The translations under genes and the position numbers were made by a program. From Mammaliicoccus sciuri (GTDB lineage: Bacteria; Bacillota; Bacilli; Staphylococcales; Staphylococcaceae): a stretch of 64,000 nt of DNA. The notes below the pieces were generated by a model, which was given only the letters and a program-made list of their open reading frames with translations, did no database searches and was not told where the DNA came from. Below, piece after piece: positions 47,822 through 57,450 of this stretch (positions within the stretch are counted from its first letter, which is position 1; each line of letters begins with the position of its first letter). The stretch is from positions 1,984,001-2,048,000 of the forward strand of contig NZ_CP094824.1 in the NCBI RefSeq assembly GCF_025561425.1, read 5' to 3'.

Positions 47822-47866
47822 TAAAAATTGCGGGTTATATTCTACTATAATCCGCAATTTTTATAT
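47822..47866. terminator. Terminator between ftsW and pycA
   Basis: ATAAAAATTGCGG and CCGCAATTTTTAT with inner TTATA/TATAA pairing. U runs exist on both strands. Confidence 0.85.
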
Positions 47867-47897
47867 AATTTATTAATTTGATTGATTAAATATACAT

Positions 47898-49097
47898 TTA
47901 TCTCGTGCTTTGACGACTCTCAATTCTTATTTGTTTAGCCGTTAATAATAGTATACCTGTCGCGATACTTAAGCTTAACATTGAAGATCCACCAAATGTC
48001 ATAAATGGCAATGGAACACCTGTTAAAGGAATCGTTCCTGAAATACCCGCTAAGTTTACAAAAGTTTGAATACCAATATAGCTTGAAATACCGACACATA
48101 CTAATTTAAAGAAATATGAATCCGTAAGTGCTGCATATAAGAAACCTTTATATACAATGAACCCAAGTAATCCTATTATAAATAACACGCCGACTAAGCC
48201 TAATTCTTCAGCGATAACTGCAAAGATAAAGTCTGTATGCGGTTCAGGTAAATAACCTAATTTCATAATGCCATTACCTAGCCCTTTACCAAAGAGACCA
48301 CCGTTACCGATAGCTAATAATGAATTAGCTAAGTGATATCCAATACCGCTTTCGTAGTTGAAAGGATTTTCGAGTACATGGAATCGGTCTGCTTGGTGTT
48401 GTGACAGAATGCCACCTTTAAACACTATACTAAAGATAATCAGTAATACAACACCTGCAAAAATTGGACCAGACCATTTTAAAATTGCTTTAATACCAAT
48501 ACCTGAATATGCGAAGATACATAATACAATCATACAGAGTATCAACGCTTGACCTGTATCATTTTGTAATAAGACTAATCCAATACAAGTACCAATCAAG
48601 AATAAAGGCATCATCAGTGCAAGTTTAAATTGCTTAAGTCGATTTCGTCTTTTATCAATAATGAATGATAAGTATAAAATCATTGCAACTTTCAAAATTT
48701 CAGATGCTTGTAAGTTCATAAAACCTAAGTTAATCCAACTTTTTGCACCGTTAATAGTCGTACCAACAAGTAAAGTTAACACGAGCAAACCAAATATTGT
48801 GAATATAACAATTTGTTGTACTCTTTTATTCTTTAAAATGTTAATATGCATAAAATACGACATAAAAAATACAATAAAAAATCCAACTATACAATATATA
48901 AACTGCCTTACAAAAAAGTAAGTACCCGATACTGGGATACCACCTGTTAAAGTACCTTTTGTAGCAGCTACCATACTTGCGCTGTATACCATCACTAAGC
49001 CAATGAATGATAAAATGATATAAGTAATTAACAATGTGAAATCTATGTATTTTGAGTAATTCTTAATGTACTGGAAAAACCTCTTAATATATTCCAT
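47898..49097 (-). CDS. ftsW: FtsW/RodA/SpoVE-family peptidoglycan glycosyltransferase
   Basis: 399 aa with ten predicted helices. Family blocks include LVMVYSAS, GAKSWINLGFMNLQASEILKV, FLLQND-like VLLQNDTGQALIL and NSLLAIGNGGLFGKGLGNG, then LPEPHTDFIFAVIAEELG and PLPFMTFGGSSMLS. It polymerises lipid II into septal peptidoglycan together with a class B PBP. The location between ylaN and pycA (as in Bacillus) identifies it as FtsW rather than RodA. Confidence 0.94.
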   Translation of the reverse strand: MEYIKRFFQYIKNYSKYIDFTLLITYIILSFIGLVMVYSASMVAATKGTLTGGIPVSGTYFFVRQFIYCIVGFFIVFFMSYFMHINILKNKRVQQIVIFTIFGLLVLTLLVGTTINGAKSWINLGFMNLQASEILKVAMILYLSFIIDKRRNRLKQFKLALMMPLFLIGTCIGLVLLQNDTGQALILCMIVLCIFAYSGIGIKAILKWSGPIFAGVVLLIIFSIVFKGGILSQHQADRFHVLENPFNYESGIGYHLANSLLAIGNGGLFGKGLGNGIMKLGYLPEPHTDFIFAVIAEELGLVGVLFIIGLLGFIVYKGFLYAALTDSYFFKLVCVGISSYIGIQTFVNLAGISGTIPLTGVPLPFMTFGGSSMLSLSIATGILLLTAKQIRIESRQSTR

Positions 49098-49119
49098 CGA
49101 CTCATTCCAATTCTAAAAA

Positions 49120-49157
49120 AATAAGTCTAAAGAAAGATTTCTCCTCTCTAGACTTTG
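49120..49157 (-). terminator. Terminator after ylaN
   Basis: AAGTCTA pairs with TAGACTT around a 20-nt loop, and UUAUUUUUUU follows on the minus strand. Confidence 0.7.
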
Positions 49158-49163
49158 TATAAT

Positions 49164-49439
49164 TTAAGCATTTGTGAAAGCATCATGCAATTTAGATAGT
49201 TCCTTTTCTAAACTTGCCATAAGTGTCTGACCCTTTTCTCTATCAACAAGTCCAATTTGTACTGCAAAATCTACTTCCTTTTGAAGACCAAACATTTGCG
49301 TATCTAAAACTTCCTCATATAAAGGACATTGTGGCATAGTTAAGTTGTCCATTTGTACCTTTATTAACTGAAGGATTTTTTCAGAATCGTTATATAATTG
49401 GTCATATGCCCTTTGACAAATTTCTGAATCGTAATGCAT
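49164..49439 (-). CDS. YlaN family protein
   Basis: 91 aa of helical DUF1507/YlaN protein ([42 protein letters not shown] pattern). YlaN is conditionally essential in B. subtilis and S. aureus. It is reported to bind iron and to affect the Fur regulator and iron-sulfur cluster supply. It precedes ftsW as in Bacillus. Confidence 0.93.
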   Translation of the reverse strand: MHYDSEICQRAYDQLYNDSEKILQLIKVQMDNLTMPQCPLYEEVLDTQMFGLQKEVDFAVQIGLVDREKGQTLMASLEKELSKLHDAFTNA

Positions 49440-49579
49440 GACATACTCCCCCTTAATTTTTTAAGTTTCTATACTTATAAAAGTTTAGCCTACAAATCTG
49501 AAAATTGCAAGCGAAAACAGAAGGTTATTAATTACAAATATGTTAAAATTGAATTGTGAGATTGATAGGAGTGAAAAAA

Positions 49580-50062
49580 TTGATACAAATTAAAGGAAAT
49601 ACGAAGTTTAATATTACGTTAGATGCAACAACATGGATTTTTGATGATCGCAAAGTAAAAATTGAAGATTTAGAGCAAGGTATCTTTAATGGCGAAAAGC
49701 CAATTGAATTTGAAAATAATGTTGCATGGAACCGTGCAATCCTTGAAGGTGCTACAAATCCTCCAACATTAAATAGTGAAACAACTTATAAAAGACGTTC
49801 ATTTTTAAAAGATACTTATGTTATAAATGCGATGCCTTTTATCAAAAATGCCGAACCAAATGAAAGCGCTACAAAAGTAGTCTTGAAAAATGATCAAGAT
49901 TCAATAGAAATTCCAATTGAACAATGGCCATATTTATTTTTCCAATTCTCTAAAGAAGGAAAAATGATATATAAGGATGGCAAAATCGACGCTTTTACTT
50001 ATGATCAAGAAAATGGTTACCAAAATAAATTCAGTTATGTTTCAGACATAGAGGTTGTTTAA
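49580..50062 (+). CDS. YlaL-like conserved protein
   Basis: 160 aa from a TTG at 49580 that lies 6 nt after AGGAGTG; an ATG at 49556 would overlap its own ribosome-binding site. The protein is soluble (NTKFNITLDATTWIFDDRKV and IPIEQWPYLFFQFSKEG segments). It occupies the position of B. subtilis ylaL, divergent from ylaN. No biochemical function is known to me. Confidence 0.75.
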   Translation: MIQIKGNTKFNITLDATTWIFDDRKVKIEDLEQGIFNGEKPIEFENNVAWNRAILEGATNPPTLNSETTYKRRSFLKDTYVINAMPFIKNAEPNESATKVVLKNDQDSIEIPIEQWPYLFFQFSKEGKMIYKDGKIDAFTYDQENGYQNKFSYVSDIEVV

Positions 50063-50064
50063 CC

Positions 50065-50220
50065 ATGATTATGAAAGTAAAATGTATTATTTGTGATTCT
50101 GTTGTTAATTTGGATTCTAAATCTAAAGAAGCAAAAAGATTAAGAAATCACCCAATCCGTACATTTATGTGTGATGATTGTAAAGAAAGACTTGATAAAC
50201 CTAAATCAGAATACAAATAA
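50065..50220 (+). CDS. YlaI family protein (DUF2197), zinc ribbon
   Basis: Read directly from the sequence, 51 aa. Two CxxC motifs (KCIICDS and FMCDDCKE) about 26 residues apart suggest one zinc site. GAGGTTG lies 7 nt before the ATG at 50065. It matches the small YlaI protein beside ylaH and typA (ylaG) in Bacillus. Confidence 0.85.
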   Translation: MIMKVKCIICDSVVNLDSKSKEAKRLRNHPIRTFMCDDCKERLDKPKSEYK

Positions 50221-50255
50221 AAAAGGCAGCTCTTACGAGCCGCCTTTTTTTATTG
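50219..50255. terminator. Bidirectional terminator between ylaI and ylaH
   Basis: AAAAAAGGC-GCTC pairs with GAGC-GCCTTTTTTT around TTAC. Confidence 0.9.
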
Positions 50256-50588
50256 TTGTTTACCGCTACTCCGTTCTTTATGAAGTCTGTAACGATATAG
50301 ACCTAAAACAATTGCTGCTATTATTAAACTTTCTCCTACAGGCAAGAATACCGCTAGAAATGTTAATAATAAACAACCTAAAAACAGTAATATATAGATA
50401 ATAATGTTTTGCCAAAACTTTAGTTTTCTTGCAAACCCTAAATTATAAACAATCGCACTTAATACAAAAATCGTTAATAATAAAAGCCACATACCAAGCT
50501 CTGGGTTCTCATCTACTCTAAATAACTTACCAAAAAATGAAAGCCTTTCTGTTGGATTAACACTTACATTTTTAGCAACTAAGAGCAT
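50250..50588 (-). CDS. YlaH-like membrane protein
   Basis: 112 aa with three helices (MWLLLLTIFVLSAIVYNL, NIIIYILLFLGCLLLTFLAV and LIIAAIVLGLYRY) and a basic tail, matching the YlaH family. It lies 5 nt after typA (ylaG), so it is cotranscribed. Function unknown. Confidence 0.85.
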   Translation of the reverse strand: MLLVAKNVSVNPTERLSFFGKLFRVDENPELGMWLLLLTIFVLSAIVYNLGFARKLKFWQNIIIYILLFLGCLLLTFLAVFLPVGESLIIAAIVLGLYRYRLHKERSSGKQQ

Positions 50589-50593
50589 CTATA

Positions 50594-52441
50594 TCACTCC
50601 TCTTCTTGTTCAGCCATTTTTTGTCTCTTCTGAGCTCTTTCTCTTTCTGATTTATCTAAAATTTTCTTTCTTAAACGAATTGATTCAGGTGTTACTTCAA
50701 CTAATTCGTCATCATTTAAGTATTCTAGCGCTTCTTCAAGTGTTAAAATTCTAGGTTTTTTCATTGTTGTTGTTTGTTCTTTAGTAGCTGAACGGATGTT
50801 GTTAGCTGCTTTAACTTTTGTAATGTTAACTGTTAGATCGTTTTCACGAGTATTTTCACCAACAATCATACCTTCATAAACTTCAGTACCTGGTTCCATG
50901 AAGTTTACACCTCTATCTTCTAAGTTCAAGATAGCATAAGTACTTGCTACACCTTTATCGATTGATACAAGAACACCATTTCTTCTTCCACCAATACGTC
51001 CTTTAATTCTTGGACGGTAAGAATCGAATGTATGGTTAATAATACCATAACCACGTGTCATTGACATGAATTCAGTAGTGTAACCAATTAATCCACGAGC
51101 AGGAACGATAAAGATTAATTTAGTTTGGCCATTTTCGTTAGATTGCATATCAACCATTTCACCTTTACGAGATCCTAAAGATTCAATAATTGCACCTGTA
51201 TATTCATCAGGAACATCAATTTGAACACGTTCATAAGGCTCAGATTTAACGCCATCTATTTCTTTAACAATAACTTGAGGTTTAGAAACTTGTAATTCAT
51301 AACCTTCACGTCTCATATTTTCAATTAGAATAGATAAATGTAATTCCCCACGTCCTGCTACAACCCATGCATCAGGTGAATCTGTAGGTGTTACACGTAA
51401 AGATACATCTGTTTCTAATTGTGTTTCTAATCTTTCTTCAATCTTACGAGCTGTTACGTAAGTACCTTCTTTACCAGCGAATGGAGAATTATTAACTGAG
51501 AATGTCATTTCTAATGTTGGCTCATCAATTCTTAAAATTGGTAAAGCTTCAACATGATCTTGAGGTGTAATTGTTTCACCTACGTTAATATCTTCCATAC
51601 CACTAATAGCGATTAAGTCACCAGCGTATGCTTCATCAATTTCTATACGGTTTAAACCAAAGAAACCAAAGATTTTTGTAACTCTGAAGTTTTTAACGCT
51701 ACCATCAATCTTAACTAATGATACTTGTTGTCCAACTTTAATTGTACCTCTGAATACACGTCCTACACCAATACGTCCAACGTAGTCATTATAATCTAAT
51801 AATGCAACTTGGAATTGTAATGGCTCATCTCTATTATCAACAGGTGCTGGTACATATTCTAAAATTGTTTCATATAGACATTGCATGTTTTCGTCTTGTT
51901 TATCAGACTCTAAACTAGCAGTACCACTTAATGCAGATGCATATACAACTGGGAATTCAAGTTGCTCATCATTAGCATCTAATTCAATAAATAAGTCTAA
52001 TACTTCATCTACAACTTGTTCTGGTCTTGCAGAAGGTTTATCAATTTTATTAACAACTACAACTGGTTTTAAATTTTGTTCTAATGCTTTTTTAAGTACG
52101 AAACGTGTTTGTGGCATCGTTCCTTCATAAGCATCTACTACTAATACAACACCATCAACCATTTTCATAATACGCTCAACTTCTCCTCCGAAGTCAGCAT
52201 GTCCAGGTGTATCTAGTATATTGATACGGTGATCTTTATAGTCAATTGCCGTATTTTTAGCTAATATCGTAATACCGCGTTCTTTTTCAAGGTCGTTTGA
52301 ATCCATCGCACGTTCTGCTATATGTTCATTTTCACGAAAAATACCAGATTGCTTTAATAATTCATCTACTAAAGTTGTTTTTCCGTGGTCAACGTGGGCA
52401 ATAATCGCAATGTTACGTACATTTTCTCTTAAATTAGTCAT
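50594..52441 (-). CDS. typA: Translational GTPase TypA/BipA
   Basis: 615 aa with the EF-G-like GTPase motifs [10 protein letters not shown] (G1), [10 protein letters not shown] (G3) and NKIDKP (G4), then beta-barrel, EF-G III and V-like domains and the BipA C-terminal domain. TypA binds the ribosome and supports 50S assembly and growth in the cold or under stress. Corresponds to ylaG of Bacillus. Confidence 0.97.
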   Translation of the reverse strand: MTNLRENVRNIAIIAHVDHGKTTLVDELLKQSGIFRENEHIAERAMDSNDLEKERGITILAKNTAIDYKDHRINILDTPGHADFGGEVERIMKMVDGVVLVVDAYEGTMPQTRFVLKKALEQNLKPVVVVNKIDKPSARPEQVVDEVLDLFIELDANDEQLEFPVVYASALSGTASLESDKQDENMQCLYETILEYVPAPVDNRDEPLQFQVALLDYNDYVGRIGVGRVFRGTIKVGQQVSLVKIDGSVKNFRVTKIFGFFGLNRIEIDEAYAGDLIAISGMEDINVGETITPQDHVEALPILRIDEPTLEMTFSVNNSPFAGKEGTYVTARKIEERLETQLETDVSLRVTPTDSPDAWVVAGRGELHLSILIENMRREGYELQVSKPQVIVKEIDGVKSEPYERVQIDVPDEYTGAIIESLGSRKGEMVDMQSNENGQTKLIFIVPARGLIGYTTEFMSMTRGYGIINHTFDSYRPRIKGRIGGRRNGVLVSIDKGVASTYAILNLEDRGVNFMEPGTEVYEGMIVGENTRENDLTVNITKVKAANNIRSATKEQTTTMKKPRILTLEEALEYLNDDELVEVTPESIRLRKKILDKSERERAQKRQKMAEQEEE

Positions 52442-52661
52442 GCAAAAAATTTTCCTCTCCTATTTAAATTAATCGACATTTATTCGACTTAAATTTATAA
52501 CTTGATAATTATAACATAAATCGTTTGAAAAATAACTATTATTGAACAGATTTACTCAAATTTCCATATTTTTTATTTAGTACCGTTTTAATCAACAGGT
52601 TGATTTTTCTTTAAATGTGAAGCATAATAAAATAATGAAAACGGTTAAAGGATGGATATAA

Positions 52662-52847
52662 ATGAAGAAATCTAAAGCAATATTCGTACTACTTGCTTTA
52701 ATTGTAACATGTCTCCTTTTAGTGTTTAGCTTTGCATTAGCAGAAGGTTCAATGTTGTTTATGTTACTAGCAGTATTGCTAATCGTTGCAACAATGGGCT
52801 TTGGTTTTACACTTAAAAAGAAATACCGCGAAAACGGTTGGCTATAA
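52662..52847 (+). CDS. Small YlaF-like membrane protein (DUF5325)
   Basis: 61 aa with two hydrophobic segments (IFVLLALIVTCLLLVFSFALA and FMLLAVLLIVATMGFGFTL) and a basic end. AAAGGATGG precedes the ATG. It matches small YlaF proteins encoded upstream of typA; the antisense frame on the other strand is a shadow. Its own terminator follows. Confidence 0.8.
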   Translation: MKKSKAIFVLLALIVTCLLLVFSFALAEGSMLFMLLAVLLIVATMGFGFTLKKKYRENGWL

Positions 52848-52865
52848 ACATCATACGACTTCAAA

Positions 52866-52911
52866 TAAAAAGCATATCACTTAACGAAACGTTAAAGTGA
52901 TATGCTTTTTT
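52866..52911 (+). terminator. Terminator after the YlaF-like gene
   Basis: AAAAAGCATATCACTT pairs with AAGTGATATGCTTTTTT; an inner AACG/CGTT adds pairs. Confidence 0.9.
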
Positions 52912-52919
52912 GTTATTTT

Positions 52920-53105
52920 AGATTTAGTTGTAAAGTGTTTATCGGAAATGGTGTTGATATTTAGGTGATAGATTTTGTTAGAATCTTGTTCGGATCATGA
53001 TATCATAATTCTGAATTCTGGTAATTAGAATGCTCTAACTTCCATTATTCTGAATTCTGGTAGTTAGGTGGGCGCTCACTTACGGACATTTCTCGGAATT
53101 ATGTC
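52920..53105. repeat. Intergenic repeat region with two 24-bp copies
   Basis: ATNATTCTGAATTCTGGTANTTAG occurs at 53005-53028 and 53044-53067, 39 bp apart. A further hairpin GGACAT/ATGTCC lies near 53084-53106. No coding capacity is visible between the YlaF terminator and the suhB terminator. Confidence 0.6.
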
Positions 53106-53110
53106 CCTAT

Positions 53111-53146
53111 AAAAAAGAGGCTTAAACAATAATTGTTTAAGCCTGC
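53111..53146 (-). terminator. Terminator of the inositol monophosphatase gene
   Basis: AGGCTTAAACAAT pairs with ATTGTTTAAGCCT, followed by CTTTTTT on the minus strand. Confidence 0.9.
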
Positions 53147-53149
53147 TCG

Positions 53150-53971
53150 CTATTTTCCTTTAAATCTTTCTGTATGAATTTGTTCTAACATTGTCTTATA
53201 TGGTAAGAAGTATTCATTCAATAGTTCTTGGTGAATTTTTTTATTGCCTATTAAAATTGAATTGGCTTCTAATATATTTAAGTGTTCTCCTAATTGGTTT
53301 GTTACAACTGCGCCTACTTCTTCTGCAATTATTAAACCTCCTGCAAAGTCCCATGGATGTAATCGCATTGTTAAATACGCACTTGTATTGCCTTTTGCAA
53401 CGTTAGCAAAGTCTAACGCTGCTGACCCGTATGCTCTTGTACTTCTTGCTTGATCAACAATCGGCATATAAATTTTAGCTAATTTTTCTTTTGTTAACCA
53501 TAAAGGATTTGTTGAAATTAAACTGGTCTGCAAATCAGTATCTTCTAATGGTTTAAGTTGTTCATTATTTAACCATGCCCCTTTACCAGCTATGGCGTGA
53601 TACATTTTATCATTCATGACATCATATACAAATCCTGCATATTTTTCACCATCAATAAAAATACCGATTGAAATGGCGAAATTTTCTTGTTGATGTACAA
53701 AGTTAAGTGTGCCATCTATTGGGTCAACAATCCATAGGACGCCCTCTGTATTATCAATATCCGTGCCGTGACCTTCTTCTCCTAAAATACGATGTTCTGG
53801 ATATGTAGATTTAATTTGATTAAATAATCTTTCTTCTGTTTCTTTATCTATATTTGTCACTAAATCATTAGGATTTGACTTTGTTTCTATTTGAATATCG
53901 TCATCTATTGAATCACGAATAATTTGACCCGCTTCTTGTATTATTTGATAAGCAAATTTGTATATTTCCAT
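53150..53971 (-). CDS. Inositol monophosphatase family protein
   Basis: 273 aa with the metal-binding Glu in ILGEEGHG, the DP-I-D-G-T motif in WIVDPIDGTLNFVH, and the C-terminal Asp motif HPWDFAGGLIIAEEVGA. The family dephosphorylates inositol-1-phosphate or similar substrates; the substrate here is not set by sequence. Divergent from the DUF1054 gene. Confidence 0.93.
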   Translation of the reverse strand: MEIYKFAYQIIQEAGQIIRDSIDDDIQIETKSNPNDLVTNIDKETEERLFNQIKSTYPEHRILGEEGHGTDIDNTEGVLWIVDPIDGTLNFVHQQENFAISIGIFIDGEKYAGFVYDVMNDKMYHAIAGKGAWLNNEQLKPLEDTDLQTSLISTNPLWLTKEKLAKIYMPIVDQARSTRAYGSAALDFANVAKGNTSAYLTMRLHPWDFAGGLIIAEEVGAVVTNQLGEHLNILEANSILIGNKKIHQELLNEYFLPYKTMLEQIHTERFKGK

Positions 53972-54074
53972 GACAAAACCTCCTATGTTATTTTATATTA
54001 GCATTGTTCTTTATATATTCAAAAAAATTTATGATAAAATATTGTTATGTACCACAGTTATAAGGAGGACAACT

Positions 54075-54686
54075 ATGACTAAGTATACGTTTAAACAAAA
54101 AGATTTTAAAGTTTTTAGTGTTGAAGGTTTAGAAAATAGGATGCAAGCACTAGACGAACAAGTAAGACCACAATTACATGCTTTAGGTGAAAGATATACA
54201 AAATATTTAACTGAACAAACTGGAGATACATTCCATTACCATGTTGCAAAACATGCAAGAAGAACTGTAAATCCCCCTAAAGATACGTGGGTTGCATTTG
54301 CGACTAATCAACGTGGATATAAAATATTACCACATTTTCAAATTGGTTTATTTGAATCACAATTATTTATAATGTTTGGTGTCATGCATGAAAATAAAAA
54401 CAAAGGTCAAATGGCTGACTTTTTAAATAAAAACTTTAACTTATTAGAAGACTTACCTAGTGATTATTCATTATGTTTTGATCATTATAATATTGATAAA
54501 TCTCCTATTGATTCATTATCTACAGAAGATTTGAAACATCATATAAAGAGATTAAAAGATATTAAAAAAGCGGAATTCTTCGTGGCACGTACTTTAGATC
54601 CTAAGTCTGATGTATTAAAAACAGATAAATCATTTACTGCATTTTTAGATGAAACATTTGATGAGTTAATTAAATTTTATAGTTAA
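54075..54686 (+). CDS. DUF1054 (UPF0637, YktB-like) protein
   Basis: 203 aa with the start at 54075, 8 nt after AAGGAGG; the longer frame from 53958 is discarded. FKVFSVEGLENRMQALDEQVRPQL and FQIGLFESQLFIMFG segments fit the UPF0637 family. Cytosolic, function unknown. In staphylococci it lies between the inositol monophosphatase gene and pot genes, as here. Confidence 0.88.
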   Translation: MTKYTFKQKDFKVFSVEGLENRMQALDEQVRPQLHALGERYTKYLTEQTGDTFHYHVAKHARRTVNPPKDTWVAFATNQRGYKILPHFQIGLFESQLFIMFGVMHENKNKGQMADFLNKNFNLLEDLPSDYSLCFDHYNIDKSPIDSLSTEDLKHHIKRLKDIKKAEFFVARTLDPKSDVLKTDKSFTAFLDETFDELIKFYS

Positions 54687-54690
54687 TTTT

Positions 54691-54736
54691 TAAAACAACA
54701 GCCCTTCAGTTCGATACTGAAGGGCTGTTGTTTTAT
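54691..54736. terminator. Bidirectional terminator after the DUF1054 gene
   Basis: AACAACAGCCCTTCAGT pairs with ACTGAAGGGCTGTTGTT. It serves both convergent genes. Confidence 0.9.
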
Positions 54737-54739
54737 TAA

Positions 54740-55258
54740 TTAATAAATATATGGGTCGTCATCTTTTTTCTTTTTATCTTCTGAATTAAACTGATTTTGT
54801 TGATGATTATCATCGTCTAAATGATTATGGTCATTTTGGAAATTCACATCTTCAAATTGATGATTTTTTTCTTTTCTCACTAATAACATAATACCTGCAA
54901 TAATTAATACAAGGAATGAAATAATGTTAAAGATGAGTATTGAAACAAGACCACCAAGTATAGCTGATATACCAGATAAAATTCTTTGCTTTTTAACAAA
55001 TACTAATGCCACTATCACTAATATAATACTGATGATTAGAATAACAAGCGCATAATTCAATATACTACTCATAACAGATGATAATTCATCCAAAGGCACT
55101 TCATTTTGCAAATCAGGATTATTTTGCATTTGTCGCTCAAATTCCATCTTAAATTCAGCAGTATTCGAAACAGATTTCGTTATAAATGCCAATACAATTC
55201 CAATTAACGAGAATACTGCACCAACAACGAGTAATATATATTCTGTTGTTCTTTTCAT
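54740..55258 (-). CDS. DUF4064 domain membrane protein
   Basis: 172 aa: helices at about 7-29, 66-88 and 93-125, then a hydrophilic tail rich in Asp, Asn and His that ends KKKKDDDPYIY. The first 125 residues match DUF4064 proteins of staphylococci. It follows the larger relative at 55306 with 47 nt between. Function unknown. Confidence 0.8.
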   Translation of the reverse strand: MKRTTEYILLVVGAVFSLIGIVLAFITKSVSNTAEFKMEFERQMQNNPDLQNEVPLDELSSVMSSILNYALVILIISIILVIVALVFVKKQRILSGISAILGGLVSILIFNIISFLVLIIAGIMLLVRKEKNHQFEDVNFQNDHNHLDDDNHQQNQFNSEDKKKKDDDPYIY

Positions 55259-55305
55259 TTAAACCCTCCTAAATTTTGTCAATTATCATTATCTCAATCT
55301 GAATT

Positions 55306-56298
55306 TTATTTATCAAGTTTATGATCGTTTTTTTCTATATTTTGTTCATCTTTATTTTTTTCTTCAAAATATTTTTTCTGTTGTTGCATTCTTTTTTCGT
55401 AATTCTTTCTTCTTTCAATTGTTGCATTAGGTTTAACTTTTTTAGGTTTCTTTTCTTTTTTTAGTTTATCAGGTTGAACTTGATACTCATCTGATTGTGT
55501 TATTTCATAATTGTATGGATCTTCATGTCTTTGACCAATATCCTCTTGTTGATCTATATCGGACTGAGCTGCATCATCTAAGTCTTCAACATTTGTCTCT
55601 TCTTGTTGATTTCTTTGTTTTTTATTTTGATGCTTTTTACTACGAGAAAGCACTTCCTCACTATGAGTCGTTTCAGTTTGTTCTACTGGATCAACTTGTG
55701 CTAAACGCTCTTTCTCTTGTAGTGGTTCTTCTACATGTTCTTCTCGATATTGCTGCTTAGGTTCAACTCGCTGACGTTCTCTAGGCTGTGGTGGAATATT
55801 TTCGCGTTGATTTTCATAATATGGTTGTTGTGGTTCCATACCTTGAACTGGTAATATTTTATCTTTTCTTACGAATAATAAAATACATACAATAAAGAAG
55901 AATAATGGTACAAGCACAATAAATAATGGAATTGTTATAATTGCTAAAAGTAAAAATACAAAAGCAGAAAATATTCTCCACCTCATTAAAACTAAACCAA
56001 TAAATGAAAATATTAAAACAATAATCAAGTAAATTATAAATAACCAAATACCATTTTGAATATTGAGTGCTACTTCACTAGCAGACATTAATTGTCCGTT
56101 AGTTGTAATATTAATATTTAGTCTATTAATTAAAGTTTCTAGCCTATTTATATTATCTGGATTATTTAATACGACAAGTGCAGCAAATAAAGATAAAGCT
56201 GTTATGCCTAATAAGATAATCCAAGCAAACCAGCCGAGAAATTTTTCTACACCTCTACCAACTGGCTGTCTCACATGTTCTACATATGAATTCATCAT
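55306..56298 (-). CDS. Membrane protein with long charged disordered C-terminus (DUF4064-like)
   Basis: 330 aa. Three hydrophobic segments in the first 145 residues (FLGWFAWIILLGITALSLFA, WLFIIYLIIVLIFSFIG and IPLFIVLVPLFFFIVCILL) are arranged as in the DUF4064 protein next to it. The remaining 185 residues are almost all polar, Gln/Glu/Lys-rich and predicted unstructured (EKKPKKVKPN, RMQQQKKYFEEKNKDEQ). AGGAGG precedes two consecutive ATG codons. Function unknown. Confidence 0.78.
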   Translation of the reverse strand: MMNSYVEHVRQPVGRGVEKFLGWFAWIILLGITALSLFAALVVLNNPDNINRLETLINRLNINITTNGQLMSASEVALNIQNGIWLFIIYLIIVLIFSFIGLVLMRWRIFSAFVFLLLAIITIPLFIVLVPLFFFIVCILLFVRKDKILPVQGMEPQQPYYENQRENIPPQPRERQRVEPKQQYREEHVEEPLQEKERLAQVDPVEQTETTHSEEVLSRSKKHQNKKQRNQQEETNVEDLDDAAQSDIDQQEDIGQRHEDPYNYEITQSDEYQVQPDKLKKEKKPKKVKPNATIERRKNYEKRMQQQKKYFEEKNKDEQNIEKNDHKLDK

Positions 56299-56333
56299 GT
56301 TTACCTCCTAATAATGAATTGGTTTTAATTATA

Positions 56334-56371
56334 ACAAAAAAAGGGCTTTGTTTCTCACAAAGACCCTTTAT
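56334..56371 (-). terminator. Terminator of the potR-potABCD operon
   Basis: AAAGGGTCTTTGT pairs with ACAAAGCCCTTT (one mismatch) and seven U residues follow on the minus strand. Confidence 0.85.
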
Positions 56372-56376
56372 AATGA

Positions 56377-57450
56377 CTAATTAAGCGACATTTTAAATTT
56401 TAAAAAGGCTTCATTATACGCTGCTATATTTTCTTTTCCTAAATCTTTGTAAACTTCAAGTTTATTTCTTACTGAAGAATCAGGATAGAAACGCTCATCT
56501 TCTCTAACACTCTTATCTAAAAGATTATAAGAAGCTTTGTTAGGCGTTGCATATCCAACCCACTCTGCATTTTGCTTTCCATTTTTCTCTTCTAATAAGA
56601 AGTTAATAAATTTATGTGCACCATCAACATTCTGTGCTGTCTTAGGTATAACGATATTATCAAACCATAAGTTTGAACCTTCTTTAGGAACAACGAAATT
56701 CAATTTATCATTTTCAGTCATGATATCAGCTGCCATACCACTCCAAACAACGGCTACATCTGATTCATTCTGAACCATCATTGTATTAATTTCATCACCT
56801 ACAACACCTCGAACATTAGGTGATAACTTAATTAATTTATCTTGTACTTTTTTCAGTTTTTGTTTATTCGTCTCATTTAAACTTTCATTCATACTATTTA
56901 ATGCAAATCCTATACCTTCTCTTGATCCATCAACGATTAATACATCATCTTTAAGACGTTTATCCCATAGACTATTCCATGTATTAAAGTTGATCCCTTT
57001 CGTTGTTTCAGGATTGTACAAAATGCCTACCGTCCCCCAAAAATAAGGTACGGAGTATTTATTCCCTGGATCAAATGGTAGGTTCATAAAATCTTTATCA
57101 ATATTTTTTAAATTCGGTACTTTTTTATGATCAATCGGTATTAACAACTTTTCTTTTTTCATTTTTTCAATAGTATACTCACTTGGTACTGCAACATCAT
57201 ATGCTGTACCACCGTTTTTAATTTTAGCCATCATCGCTTCATTTGAATCAAACGTTTCGTATACGACTTTAATACCTGTTTGTTTTTCAAACTTTTTCGT
57301 CAAATCTGGGTCAATATATTCTCCCCAGTTATATACATAAATGACATTCTTTTTTCCTTTAGAAGGAGGGGGATCAATTAATTTAGTAGATAACATTAAC
57401 AATGCCCCTACAACAATTGAGATGCCGACTAACTGCATTAATTGTTTCAT
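56377..57450 (-). CDS. potD: Spermidine/putrescine ABC transporter substrate-binding protein
   Basis: 357 aa, type 2 periplasmic-binding fold with the start of the mature part VIYVYNWGEYIDPDLTKKFEKQTG, typical of PotD. The N-terminal hydrophobic stretch (LVGISIVVGALLMLSTKLI) has no Cys lipobox, so it is probably held by an uncleaved membrane helix rather than by lipid. It overlaps potC by 4 nt. Confidence 0.95.
   Translation of the reverse strand: MKQLMQLVGISIVVGALLMLSTKLIDPPPSKGKKNVIYVYNWGEYIDPDLTKKFEKQTGIKVVYETFDSNEAMMAKIKNGGTAYDVAVPSEYTIEKMKKEKLLIPIDHKKVPNLKNIDKDFMNLPFDPGNKYSVPYFWGTVGILYNPETTKGINFNTWNSLWDKRLKDDVLIVDGSREGIGFALNSMNESLNETNKQKLKKVQDKLIKLSPNVRGVVGDEINTMMVQNESDVAVVWSGMAADIMTENDKLNFVVPKEGSNLWFDNIVIPKTAQNVDGAHKFINFLLEEKNGKQNAEWVGYATPNKASYNLLDKSVREDERFYPDSSVRNKLEVYKDLGKENIAAYNEAFLKFKMSLN

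Noticed and set aside
52592-52864. 90-aa minus-strand ORF
   Set aside because: It is antisense to the YlaF-like gene and lacks a ribosome-binding site.
53958-54074. 39-residue extension of the DUF1054 protein
   Set aside because: It overlaps the divergent promoter region and the AAGGAGG just before 54075 marks the true start.
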